From Streptomyces lincolnensis (GTDB lineage Bacteria > Actinomycetota > Actinomycetes > Streptomycetales > Streptomycetaceae): 64,000 bases of DNA. This document shows positions 16,761 to 24,218 of this stretch, piece by piece. The position numbers and the translations under genes are program-made. Under the pieces are notes generated by a model. It saw nothing but the letters and a program-made list of their open reading frames with translations, searched no databases and was not told the origin of the DNA. Numbering within the stretch: the stretch's first letter is position 1; each line of letters opens with the position of its first letter. Where the stretch lies: NCBI RefSeq assembly GCF_021173675.1, contig NZ_JAIHON010000017.1:56426-120425 (forward strand), given 5' to 3'.

Positions 16761-18053
16761 ATGAGTACCGACAGCGAGGTGAGCCCGGCCCGGGCCCGGT
16801 GGAACACCGCGTTCCAGGGACTCCAGAAGATGGGCCGCAGCCTTCAACTGCCCATCGCCGTCCTGCCCGCCGCCGGTATCCTCAACCGGCTCGGCCAGCC
16901 GGACGTGTTCGGGGACGACGGCCTGGGGTGGACGAACGTCTCCAAGGTGATGGCGGGCGCGGGCGGCGCGCTGCTCGACAGCCAGCTGGGCCTGCCCCTT
17001 CTCTTCTGTGTCGGTGTGGCGATCGGCATGGCGAAGAAGTCGGACGGCTCGACGGCGCTCGCGGCGGTGGCGGGTTTCCTCGTCTACTACACCGTGCTGC
17101 GGCAGTTCCCGGAGGACTGTCCGGACGGGTCGACGGCGGTGCCGAACATCGGCTGCCAGGCGACGACGGACCACGCGGTGACGGCGTTCACCTACCAGAA
17201 CCCGGGTGTCTTCGGCGGCATCGTGATGGGGCTGCTCGCGGCGTTCTTCTGGCAGCGCTACCACCGTACGAAGCTGGTGGACTGGCTCGGTTTCTTCAAC
17301 GGCCGCCGGCTGGTGCCGATCATCATGGCGTTCGTCGCGATCGTGTTCGCGGCGCTGTGTCTGTGGATCTGGCCGCCGATCGGTGACGGGCTGGAGAACT
17401 TCAGCGACTGGCTGAGCGACGCGGGCGCGTGGGGCGCGGGTGTCTTCGGCATCGCGAACCGGGCGCTGCTGGTGATCGGGCTGCACCAGTTCCTGAACGT
17501 GCCCATCTGGTTCCAGTTCGGCAGCTACACCAAGCCGGACGGTTCGGTGGTGCACGGCGACATCAACATGTTCCTGGCGGGCGACCCGGACGCGGGGCAG
17601 TTCACCTCCGGGTTCTTCCCGATCATGATGTTCGCGCTGCCGGCGGCGGCCCTGGCGATCACGCACTGCGCGCGGCCGGGGCGCCGCAAAGAGGTCGGCG
17701 GTCTGATGCTGTCGGTGGCGCTGACGTCGTTCGTCACGGGGATCACGGAACCGATCGAGTACTCGTTCCTGTTCGTCGCGCCGCTGCTGTACGCGGTGCA
17801 CGCGGTGCTGACGGGTGTGTCGATGGCGGTGACGTGGGGGCTCGGGGTGCACGACGGGTTCAGCTTCTCGGCCGGCCTCATCGACTACGTCATCAACTGG
17901 AACCTGGCGACGAGACCGTGGGCGATCATCCCGATCGGCCTGTGCTTCGGCGTCCTCTACTACGTGATCTTCCGGTTCGCGATCACGCGGTTCGATCTGA
18001 AGACGCCGGGCAGGGAGCCGGAGGAGGAGGTCGAGGACGTCACGAAGGTGTAG
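16761..18053 (+). CDS. nagE1: GlcNAc PTS permease EIIC (first copy)
   Basis: A 430-residue PTS EIIC of the glucose/GlcNAc family with about ten transmembrane segments. Typical pieces are GRSLQLPIAVLPAAGIL near the N-terminus, AFTYQNPGVFGGIVMG, and the substrate-site motif TGITEPIEYSF. It lacks IIA and IIB domains and must use NagF. Compared with NagE2 it has an extra Cys-containing loop (FPEDCPDGSTAVPNIGCQATTD) between helices, predicted outside. The ATG at 16761 is chosen; another in-frame ATG at 16740 lies inside the dre site. About 70% identical by eye to the next gene. Confidence 0.9.
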   Translation: MSTDSEVSPARARWNTAFQGLQKMGRSLQLPIAVLPAAGILNRLGQPDVFGDDGLGWTNVSKVMAGAGGALLDSQLGLPLLFCVGVAIGMAKKSDGSTALAAVAGFLVYYTVLRQFPEDCPDGSTAVPNIGCQATTDHAVTAFTYQNPGVFGGIVMGLLAAFFWQRYHRTKLVDWLGFFNGRRLVPIIMAFVAIVFAALCLWIWPPIGDGLENFSDWLSDAGAWGAGVFGIANRALLVIGLHQFLNVPIWFQFGSYTKPDGSVVHGDINMFLAGDPDAGQFTSGFFPIMMFALPAAALAITHCARPGRRKEVGGLMLSVALTSFVTGITEPIEYSFLFVAPLLYAVHAVLTGVSMAVTWGLGVHDGFSFSAGLIDYVINWNLATRPWAIIPIGLCFGVLYYVIFRFAITRFDLKTPGREPEEEVEDVTKV

Positions 18054-18140
18054 TCCGCGCAGGTCCCCGGCAGGTAGCCCGCGGTAGCCGTTTCGTCACG
18101 GGAACCGCGGGTTCCTTATGCGTCCTTCATCGTGCTACAA

Positions 18141-18156
18141 CATGGTCTACACCACT
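18141..18156 (+). promoter_or_regulatory. DasR operator (dre) 1 upstream of nagE2
   Basis: CATGGTCTACACCACT matches the dre consensus at nearly every position. It is followed one base later by a second dre in the opposite sense, forming a compact double operator 36 bases before the nagE2 start. Confidence 0.9.
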
Positions 18157-18157
18157 G

Positions 18158-18173
18158 AGTGGTGTAGACCACC
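18158..18173 (-). promoter_or_regulatory. DasR operator (dre) 2 upstream of nagE2
   Basis: AGTGGTGTAGACCACC is a second dre, inverted relative to the first. Together the two make a near-perfect palindrome (GGTCTACACCACT GAG TGGTGTAGACC) across 18144-18170. Paired dre sites before nagE2 are also known in S. coelicolor. Confidence 0.9.
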
Positions 18174-18191
18174 ACCCGATGGAGGAAGTCT

Positions 18192-19445
18192 ATGAGCACC
18201 GCCACCTCGCCAACGGCGGCCCCCACGAAGAAGTGGGGATCCGGTCTTTTCCAGGGCCTTCAGAAGGTCGGCCGCAGCCTCCAGCTCCCGATCGCCGTGC
18301 TGCCGGCGGCGGGCATCCTGCTGCGCCTCGGCCAGCCCGACGTCTTCGGCAAGGACGGCCTGGGCTGGGGCAAGGTCGCGGACGTGTTCGCCACCGCCGG
18401 TGACGCCGTCTTCTCGAACCTCCCACTGCTGTTCTGCGTCGGTATCGCCATCGGCTTCGCCAAGAAGGCCGACGGCTCGACCGCCCTCGCGGCGCTGGTG
18501 GGCTTCCTCGTCTACAAGAACGTCCTGACCGCGTTCCCGATCACCGAGGCCCAGGTCACCAAGGGCGCGGACGTGGCCGCCACCTACAACGACCCCAAGG
18601 TCTTCGGCGGCATCATCATGGGCCTCATATCCGCCGTCGTGTGGCAGCGCTTCCACCGCACCAAGCTCCCCGACTGGCTGGGCTTCTTCAACGGCCGCCG
18701 ACTGGTCCCGATCCTGATGGCCTTCATCGGCACCGCCGTCGGCGTCTTCTTCGGCCTGGTCTGGGAGCCGATCGGTGACGTCATCACCAACTTCGGCGAG
18801 TGGATGACCGGGCTCGGCGCGATCGGCGCGGGCATCTTCGGCGCCATCAACCGCGCGCTGCTCCCCGTGGGCATGCACCAGTTCGTCAACACGGTGGCCT
18901 GGCAGGAGATCGGCTCCTTCAAGGACGCCTCGGGTGCCGTCTGGCACGGTGACCTGCCGCGCTTCTTCCACGGCGACCCGACCGCCGGCCAGTTCATGAC
19001 GGGCTTCTTCCCGATCATGATGTTCGCCCTGCCCGCCGCCGCCCTCGCGATCACGCACACCGCCCGTCCCGAGCGCCGCAAGGCCGTCGGCGGCATGATG
19101 CTCTCGCTCGCCCTGACGTCCTTCGTCACCGGCATCACCGAGCCGATCGAGTTCGCGTTCATGTTCGTCGCGCCGGTGCTGTACGTCATCCACGCGGTCC
19201 TGACCGCCGTCTCGATGGCCGTCACCTGGGCCCTGGGCGTCCATCACGGCTTCAGCTTCTCGGCCGGCGCGATCGACTACTTCCTCAACTGGAACCTCGC
19301 CACCAAGCCCTGGATGATCATCCCGATCGGCCTGGTGTTCGCCGCGATCTACTACGTCACCTTCCGCTTCGCCATCATCAGGTTCAACATCGCCACCCCG
19401 GGCCGCGAGCCCGAGGAGGAGGTCGAGGACCTCACCAAGGCGTGA
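18192..19445 (+). CDS. nagE2: GlcNAc PTS permease EIIC (second copy)
   Basis: A 417-residue EIIC paralogue of the preceding gene. It has the same framework (GLQKVGRSLQLPIAVLPAAG, GVHHGFSFSAGAIDYFLNWN, TGITEPIEFAF) but lacks the Cys-containing loop of NagE1. In S. coelicolor NagE2 is the main GlcNAc permease. It has its own promoter region with two dre sites, GGAGGAAG before the ATG, and a strong terminator after the stop, so it is probably transcribed alone. Confidence 0.92.
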   Translation: MSTATSPTAAPTKKWGSGLFQGLQKVGRSLQLPIAVLPAAGILLRLGQPDVFGKDGLGWGKVADVFATAGDAVFSNLPLLFCVGIAIGFAKKADGSTALAALVGFLVYKNVLTAFPITEAQVTKGADVAATYNDPKVFGGIIMGLISAVVWQRFHRTKLPDWLGFFNGRRLVPILMAFIGTAVGVFFGLVWEPIGDVITNFGEWMTGLGAIGAGIFGAINRALLPVGMHQFVNTVAWQEIGSFKDASGAVWHGDLPRFFHGDPTAGQFMTGFFPIMMFALPAAALAITHTARPERRKAVGGMMLSLALTSFVTGITEPIEFAFMFVAPVLYVIHAVLTAVSMAVTWALGVHHGFSFSAGAIDYFLNWNLATKPWMIIPIGLVFAAIYYVTFRFAIIRFNIATPGREPEEEVEDLTKA

Positions 19446-19462
19446 GCCGCCGTACCGCGTGA

Positions 19463-19502
19463 CGAAGGCCCCGGAACCAAGGACACGGTTCCGGGGCCTT
19501 CG
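19463..19502 (+). terminator. Terminator of nagE2
   Basis: GAAGGCCCCGGAACC (19464-19478) pairs perfectly with GGTTCCGGGGCCTTC (19487-19501) around an 8-base loop, extended by one C-G pair. A shorter GTACGGG/CCCGTAC hairpin follows near 19508-19529 and may serve the convergent MBL gene. Confidence 0.82.
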
Positions 19503-19531
19503 CGCACGTACGGGCCTGAACCCCGTACGGG

Positions 19532-20284
19532 CTAGATCTCGTACGTCGCCCTCGGCGCCGCCAGCTCCACCGGGCCGTCGTAGACCGCGCGGGCGTCGGT
19601 CAGGTTGGCCTGGGGGTCCGTCCACGGCGGGATGTGGGTGAGGACCAGGCGGCGAGCTCCCGCCCTGCGTGCCGTCTCGCCCGCCTCGCGGCCGTTGAGG
19701 TGCAGGTCGGGGATGTTCTCCTTGCCGTGCGTGAAGGCGGCCTCGCACAGGAACAGGTCGGCGTCACGGGCGAGTTCGTCCAGGACGGGGGTCACGCCGG
19801 TGTCGCCGGAGTACGTGAGCGACTTGCCGCCGTGCTCGACGCGGATGCCGTACGCCTCCACCGGGTGGGCCACGCGTTCGGTGTGGACCGTGAACGGGCC
19901 GACCTCGAAGGTGGAGGGCTTGACCGTGTGGAAGTCGAAGACCTCGCTCATGGAGGAGGCGGTGGGGGTGTCGGCGTAGGCCGTGGTGAGACGGTGCTCG
20001 GTGCCCTCGGGGCCGTAGACCGGGATCGGGTCGCAGCGGCCGCCGTCGTGGCGGTAGTAGCGCGCGACGAAGTACGCGCACATGTCGATGCAGTGGTCGG
20101 CGTGCAGATGGCTGAGGAAGATCGCGTCGAGGTCGTAGAGACCGCAGTGGCGCTGCAGCTCGCCGAGGGCACCATTGCCCATGTCGAGAAGCAACCGGAA
20201 GCCGTCGGCCTCTACGAGGTAGCTCGAGCAGGCCGATTCCGCGGACGGGAACGACCCCGAGCAGCCGACGACGGTGAGCTTCAT
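19532..20284 (-). CDS. MBL-fold metallo-hydrolase (RNase Z/cyclic-nucleotide phosphodiesterase type)
   Basis: A 250-residue metallo-beta-lactamase-fold enzyme. The zinc motif HLHADH is at residues 59-64, with further ligands in YSGDTG and LVLTHIPPW. The opening MKLTVVGCSGSFPS and the absence of the RNase Z exosite place it among RNase Z-like phosphodiesterases widely found next to rph/rdgB in actinobacteria. The exact substrate (RNA, cyclic nucleotide or another phosphodiester) is not known. The ATG at 20284 has GGAGG 11 bases before it. Confidence 0.85.
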   Translation of the reverse strand: MKLTVVGCSGSFPSAESACSSYLVEADGFRLLLDMGNGALGELQRHCGLYDLDAIFLSHLHADHCIDMCAYFVARYYRHDGGRCDPIPVYGPEGTEHRLTTAYADTPTASSMSEVFDFHTVKPSTFEVGPFTVHTERVAHPVEAYGIRVEHGGKSLTYSGDTGVTPVLDELARDADLFLCEAAFTHGKENIPDLHLNGREAGETARRAGARRLVLTHIPPWTDPQANLTDARAVYDGPVELAAPRATYEI

Positions 20285-20483
20285 GAAGCAGAAACCTCCG
20301 CTGGCGGGAATGGACAATTGGGTGCGTCGGGGGTCGTGCGGTCCGTCGAGCGTAAGGCGCAAAACCCCCGGTCGCTCCTCCACCAGGGGCTGTTGTGGGC
20401 GAACTCACCTGTGCTGTCACCGGTTCGGCTGGCCCGGGGGCGCGTGAGGCGCGCGATAGGGCGCGAGGGCGCTCGCACGCCGG

Positions 20484-20489
20484 TAACGT
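20484..20489 (+). promoter_or_regulatory. -10 box, leaderless start of the PemK-like gene
   Basis: TAACGT followed by seven bases and the ATG at 20497, with no ribosome binding site. This is consistent with leaderless translation. Confidence 0.45.
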
Positions 20490-20496
20490 CGTCCGT

Positions 20497-20949
20497 ATGG
20501 ACACGTCCTGGTGGCTCGCGCTCGCGGCGGTAGTACTGCTGGCGCTCGTCGCCACGCTCGTCGACGGATGGGGGCGGGGGCGCCGGCCGGCGGGGCGCCG
20601 GAGCAGGCCGCCGGGGTATCCGGAGGGGCGGGCCCAGCGCTGGCCCCGGCCGGCGGAGATCTGGTGGGCGAACGTTCCGTTCGAGGACGGGCCGGGGCAG
20701 AAGGACCGGCCGTGTCTGGTGCTCTCGGTGCGGGGGCGGCGGGCGGTCGTCGCGAAGATCACCAGCAAGTACCACGACGAGCGCGGCGGGGTGATTCCGC
20801 TGCCACCGGGTGCCGTCGGCGATGCTCAGGGGCGGGCGAGTTTTTTGGAGACCGACGAGTTGCGCGAGGTATCGGTAGGGGACTTCCGGCGCCGGGTGGG
20901 GGTGGTGGACCCGATCCTTTGGGATCAGGTCCGTCACCTGGCCGGCTAG
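20497..20949 (+). CDS. Membrane-tethered PemK/MazF-like protein
   Basis: A 150-residue protein. The N-terminus is one transmembrane helix (about 4-23, WWLALAAVVLLALVATLV) and a basic Arg/Pro-rich linker. Residues about 50-148 match the PemK/MazF toxin fold: EIWWANVPFEDGPGQKDRPCLVLS (first strands and loop), VVAKITSKYH, and a C-terminal VDPILWDQVRHL. PemK/MazF proteins are ribosome-independent RNases, but no antitoxin gene is adjacent and the membrane anchor is atypical. It may be a domesticated, non-toxic relative. The start is set by the leaderless promoter geometry. Confidence 0.75.
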   Translation: MDTSWWLALAAVVLLALVATLVDGWGRGRRPAGRRSRPPGYPEGRAQRWPRPAEIWWANVPFEDGPGQKDRPCLVLSVRGRRAVVAKITSKYHDERGGVIPLPPGAVGDAQGRASFLETDELREVSVGDFRRRVGVVDPILWDQVRHLAG

Positions 20950-20960
20950 GGGTCGTTCGT

Positions 20961-21032
20961 CGGGTGCGGGTTGTGGGGGCTGGTCGCGCCCGCGCGGCGG
21001 TAGCCGCACATCGGCCACAGCCCCGCGCCCCT
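20961..21032 (-). repeat. Dispersed GC-rich intergenic repeat, copy 2
   Basis: Reads on the minus strand AGGGGCGCGGGGCTGT, GATGTGCGGCTACCGCCGCG, GGGCGCGACCAGCC, then CCCGCACCCGACG. The block order is as at 62-130. It fills the gap between the stop codons of the PemK-like gene and cysM, a typical location for this repeat. Confidence 0.75.
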
Positions 21033-21043
21033 GGGTTGGCTGC

Positions 21044-21994
21044 TCATGCCCAGAGTTGGCCCTGCAGCGTCTCGATCGCTTCCTCGGTCGTCGCCGCCGT
21101 GTAGACGCCCGTCGAGAGGTACTTCCAGCCGCCGTCGGCGACGACGAAGACGATGTCGGCGCTCTCGCCCGCCTTGACCGCCTTGTTGCCGACGCCGATC
21201 GCCGCGTGCAGGGCGGCGCCGGTGGAGACGCCCGCGAAGATGCCCTCCTGCTGGAGGAGCTCCCGGGTGCGGGTGACCGCGTCGGCCGAGCCGACCGAGA
21301 AGCGGGTGGTGAGGACGGAGGCGTCGTAGAGCTCGGGTACGAAGCCCTCGTCCAGGTTGCGCAGGCCGTAGACGAGGTCGTCGTAGCGCGGCTCGGCGGC
21401 GACGATCTTCACGTCGGGCTTGTGTTCGCGCAGGTAGCGGCCGACGCCCATCAGGGTGCCCGTGGTGCCGAGGCCGGCGACGAAGTGGGTGACCGAGGGG
21501 AGGTCGGCGAGGATCTCCGGGCCGGTGGTGGCGTAGTGGGCGCCCGCGTTGTCCGGGTTGCCGTACTGGTAGAGCATCACCCAGTCGGGGTGCTCGGCGG
21601 AGAGCTCCTTGGCGACGCGTACGGCGGTGTTGGAGCCGCCCGCGGCCGGGGAGGGGATGATCTCCGCGCCCCACATGCCGAGCAGGTCGCGGCGCTCCTG
21701 CGAGGTGTTCTCGGGCATCACGCAGACCATGCGGTAGCCCTTGAGCTTGGCCGCCATGGCGAGGGAGATGCCGGTGTTGCCGGAGGTGGGTTCGAGGATC
21801 GTGCAGCCGGGGGTGAGGCGGCCGTCCTTCTCCGCCTGCTCGATCATGTGCAGGGCGGGGCGGTCCTTGACGGAGCCGGTGGGATTGCGGTCCTCCAGCT
21901 TCGCCCAGATACGGACGTCGGCGGACGGCGACAGCCGCGGCAGGCGCACCAGAGGGGTGTTGCCCACCGCGGCCAGCGGGGAGTCGTAACGCAT
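21044..21994 (-). CDS. cysM: Cysteine synthase, CysO-dependent type
   Basis: A 316-residue PLP enzyme of the cysteine synthase family. The PLP lysine is Lys43 in TGSVKDRPA, and SGNTG (71-75) binds the phosphate. The gene follows cysO directly (15-base gap), and a JAMM protease gene lies nearby. This is the cysM-cysO-mec set known from Mycobacterium tuberculosis, where CysM uses O-phosphoserine and the thiocarboxylated carrier CysO as sulfur donor. By that context CysO-thiocarboxylate, and not free sulfide, is the likely sulfur source here. The long C-terminal part, where CysM differs from CysK, is intact. Confidence 0.92.
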   Translation of the reverse strand: MRYDSPLAAVGNTPLVRLPRLSPSADVRIWAKLEDRNPTGSVKDRPALHMIEQAEKDGRLTPGCTILEPTSGNTGISLAMAAKLKGYRMVCVMPENTSQERRDLLGMWGAEIIPSPAAGGSNTAVRVAKELSAEHPDWVMLYQYGNPDNAGAHYATTGPEILADLPSVTHFVAGLGTTGTLMGVGRYLREHKPDVKIVAAEPRYDDLVYGLRNLDEGFVPELYDASVLTTRFSVGSADAVTRTRELLQQEGIFAGVSTGAALHAAIGVGNKAVKAGESADIVFVVADGGWKYLSTGVYTAATTEEAIETLQGQLWA

Positions 21995-22009
21995 GGGTGG
22001 TCAGCGGCC

Positions 22010-22288
22010 CTAGCGCATGCCGCCGGCGACGGCCGGCAGGATCGTGACGTTGTCGCCGTCGGTGAGCTTGGTGTTGATGCCGTCCAGGAAGCGGACGTCC
22101 TCGTCGTTCAGGTAGACGTTGACGAAGCGGCGCAGCTGGTCGCCGTCCACGATGCGGGCCTGGATGCCCGCATGCCGGGTCTCCAGGTCGGTGAAGAGCT
22201 TGGCGAGGGTGTCCCCGTTGCCCTCCACCGCCTTCTGGCCGTCGGTGTACTGGCGGAGGATGGTCGGGATGCGGACCTCGATGGCCAT
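22010..22288 (-). CDS. cysO: Ubiquitin-like sulfur carrier protein (CysO)
   Basis: A 92-residue MoaD/ThiS-fold protein. It carries sulfur as a C-terminal thiocarboxylate for CysM. The carrier Gly-Gly is at residues 89-90 but is followed by Met91-Arg92, so the open C-terminus is not exposed as translated. A protease, most simply the nearby JAMM protein, would have to remove two residues. AGGAG lies 11 bases before the ATG. It is preceded by a short Cys-rich leader peptide and probably shares its transcript. Confidence 0.9.
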   Translation of the reverse strand: MAIEVRIPTILRQYTDGQKAVEGNGDTLAKLFTDLETRHAGIQARIVDGDQLRRFVNVYLNDEDVRFLDGINTKLTDGDNVTILPAVAGGMR

Positions 22289-22402
22289 GGCTGAGGGCTC
22301 CTGTCGGATGTGGTCAGGTCGGTAGGCGCGCGGCAGCGCTGGTACGGCAGGTCGTGCGTGGATGAGCGCCGCGGCCCACGGCCGTACGGCGGCAGGGCAG
22401 CG

Positions 22403-22498
22403 TCAACAGATGGCGCTGGCGAGCCTGCACAGGTCGACGTGCAGCCGCGCCACGAGCAGCATGCCCGGCGTCTTTTCGCTCACGTCGTCAAAAACCAT
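22403..22498 (-). CDS. Cysteine-rich leader peptide upstream of cysO-cysM
   Basis: A 31-codon ORF with the sequence ending ARLHVDLCRLASAIC, stop TGA. It matches the small peptides with an R/L-H-V-D-L-C-R core and C-terminal Cys found before sulfur-assimilation genes in actinobacteria; related cysteine-codon leaders act by ribosome stalling or attenuation in mycobacteria. Two Cys codons occur, one immediately before the stop. A TACGAT -10 box lies six bases before its ATG, so it is probably leaderless. There are 114 bases between its stop and cysO, space for an attenuator. Too short for usual gene calling. Confidence 0.8.
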   Translation of the reverse strand: MVFDDVSEKTPGMLLVARLHVDLCRLASAIC

Positions 22499-22504
22499 GG
22501 GCTC

Positions 22505-22510
22505 ATCGTA
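22505..22510 (-). promoter_or_regulatory. -10 box of the leader-cysO-cysM transcript
   Basis: TACGAT on the minus strand, then six bases (GAGCCC), then the leader peptide ATG at 22498. The spacing predicts a transcript starting at or beside the A of the ATG. Confidence 0.6.
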
Positions 22511-22586
22511 TCGATTCCCGTCCCGGGCCCCGGAGTGTGATCCCACATTCCGGACGGAATCCGGCCGGGGAGTGAGACGCAGCAGC

Positions 22587-23609
22587 TCAGGCGGACTGTC
22601 TGCGGACCAATCGGGTCGGCACGACCACGCGGGAGCCGGCGGCCTGGGCGGTGTGGTCGAAGAGCAGCCGGGCCATCAGGCGGCCCATGCCCTCCACGTC
22701 CTGGTGGACGGTGGTCAGGGGCGGGTGGGCCGACTCGGTGAGGTCGGTCAGGTCGTCGAAGCCGACCACGGCCACGTCCTCCGGGACCCGGCGTCCGTGC
22801 TCGTGCAGGGTCTGCAGGGCGCCGGTGGCCATGAGGTCGGAGGCGACGAAGACGGCGTCCAGGCCGGGCTCCCGGTCCAGGAGGCGGCCCATGGCGTCGG
22901 CGCCGCCCTGCCGCGTGTAGTCGGCGCGTTCCACGAGGTGGGGCGGGGCGGTGGGGAGCACGTCCCGGTAGCCCTCCAGCCGGTCGGCGGCGGAGGCCTC
23001 CTGGTCGTCGGGCCCGGCGACGGTCGCGATCCGGGTGCGGCCCAGCGCGACCAGGTGCTCGACGGCCTGCCGCGCTCCCCCGCGGTTGTCGCCGTCGACA
23101 TGGACGTATCCGGCGTCGTCCGCCCCGGCGCGCGGGCGGCCGCCGAAGACCACGGGCAGGCCGGTGCGGGCGACCATGGCGCCGAGCCGGTCGTCGGGGC
23201 GCAGGGAGAAGAGGATCGCGCCGTCCACATGGCCGCCGCCCAGGAAGTCCGCCACGCGGTCGTGGTCGTCCGGCTCGTCCACGAACAGCAGGGCCGCCTG
23301 GGCGCCGTGCTCGGCGAGTTCACGGCGCACGCCGCGCAGCAGGCAGTCGAAGAACGGGTCGAGGAAGAGCCTGTTCTGCGGCTGCGTGGCCACCACGGCG
23401 ACGGCGTCCGTGCGGCGGGTCACCAGCTGGCGGGCGGCGTGGTTGGGGACGTAGCCGAGTTCGGCGATCACCTGCCGGACCTGTTCCACGACCTCCGCGC
23501 GCACCCGGGGCTCGCCGTTGATCACCCGCGACACCGTGGACTTCGAGACGCCCGAGCGGCGGGCGACATCCTCCAGGGTGGGCCGCCTGCCGTGCGTCCG
23601 CTGCGTCAA
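22587..23609 (-). CDS. LacI-family transcriptional regulator
   Basis: A 340-residue repressor-type protein. The N-terminal helix-turn-helix reads PTLEDVARRSGVSKSTVSRVINGEPRV (about 9-35), followed by the hinge and a periplasmic-binding-like effector domain (about 65-335). The start is TTG at 23609 with GGAG six bases upstream. It lies between mec and the cysO leader on the same strand, with 39 bases to mec. The effector is probably a sugar or related small molecule; no sugar genes are adjacent, so its target is unknown. It seems to interrupt the otherwise compact cys module. Confidence 0.9.
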   Translation of the reverse strand: MTQRTHGRRPTLEDVARRSGVSKSTVSRVINGEPRVRAEVVEQVRQVIAELGYVPNHAARQLVTRRTDAVAVVATQPQNRLFLDPFFDCLLRGVRRELAEHGAQAALLFVDEPDDHDRVADFLGGGHVDGAILFSLRPDDRLGAMVARTGLPVVFGGRPRAGADDAGYVHVDGDNRGGARQAVEHLVALGRTRIATVAGPDDQEASAADRLEGYRDVLPTAPPHLVERADYTRQGGADAMGRLLDREPGLDAVFVASDLMATGALQTLHEHGRRVPEDVAVVGFDDLTDLTESAHPPLTTVHQDVEGMGRLMARLLFDHTAQAAGSRVVVPTRLVRRQSA

Positions 23610-23648
23610 CGCCTGCTCCGATACGCCAAGTTGATCGTACGGACGAGC

Positions 23649-24071
23649 CTAGTACGCCTCGACGATCTCCACCTGCTCCTCGGTGACCTCGCCCTCCACG
23701 ATGCGGAAGGAGCGGAACTGGAACGGGCCGGCGTCGTCCGTGTCCGCGGTGGAGACCAGGACGTAGTGCGCGCCGGGCTCGTTGGCGTAGGAGATGTCGG
23801 TGCGGGAGGGGTAGGCCTCGGTGGCGGTGTGGGAGTGGTAGATGACCACCGGCTCCTCGTCGCGGTCGTCCATCTCGCGGTAGAGCTTCAGCAGGTCGCC
23901 GGAGTCGAACTCGTAGAACGTGGGGGACATGGCCGCGTTCAGCATCGGGATGAAGCGCTCGGGGCGGTCCGAGCCCGCCGGTCCCGCGACGACGCCGCAC
24001 GCCTCGTCGGGGTGGTCCTTGCGCGCGTGGGCGACGATCTGGTCGACGAGGGCCTGGGTGATGGTCAGCAT
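23649..24071 (-). CDS. mec: JAMM/MPN metalloprotease (Mec, CysO-cysteine hydrolase)
   Basis: A 140-residue zinc metalloprotease of the Mov34/JAB1 family. The full JAMM signature is present: Glu23, then His79-Ser80-His81, Ser89 and Asp92 (HSH-x7-S-x2-D). In M. tuberculosis Mec releases cysteine from the CysO-cysteine adduct. Here it may in addition trim the Met-Arg tail of CysO. It lies two genes upstream of cysO, with a LacI gene between. Confidence 0.88.
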   Translation of the reverse strand: MLTITQALVDQIVAHARKDHPDEACGVVAGPAGSDRPERFIPMLNAAMSPTFYEFDSGDLLKLYREMDDRDEEPVVIYHSHTATEAYPSRTDISYANEPGAHYVLVSTADTDDAGPFQFRSFRIVEGEVTEEQVEIVEAY

Positions 24072-24091
24072 GCTCGTCAGGATAAGCAGAA

Positions 24092-24126
24092 GGCCGTTCC
24101 GTACCGGTGGGTGGTACGGAACGGCC
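24092..24126 (-). terminator. Terminator of the amino-acid permease transcript
   Basis: GGCCGTTCCGTACC (24092-24105) pairs perfectly with GGTACGGAACGGCC (24113-24126) around a 7-base loop. It lies beyond the permease stop and its 3' tandem repeats and before mec, both on the minus strand. Confidence 0.75.
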
Positions 24127-24155
24127 CATATGCCGGACGCGTCGATCTCCGGGAA

Positions 24156-24218
24156 CTAGTCGTCGGCCTTCACGAACTAGTCGTCGACCTTCGCGAACTA
24201 GTCGTTGATCTTCGCGAA
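24156..24218 (-). repeat. Three 21-bp tandem repeats spanning the permease stop codon
   Basis: Three adjacent 21-bp units (24156-24176, 24177-24197, 24198-24218). On the minus strand each reads TTCGYGAAG..., then GAC and TAG, so each codes F-A/V-K-x-x-D-stop. The first unit holds the real C-terminus and stop codon of the amino-acid permease; the next two repeat the same ending in frame after it. Confidence 0.95.
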
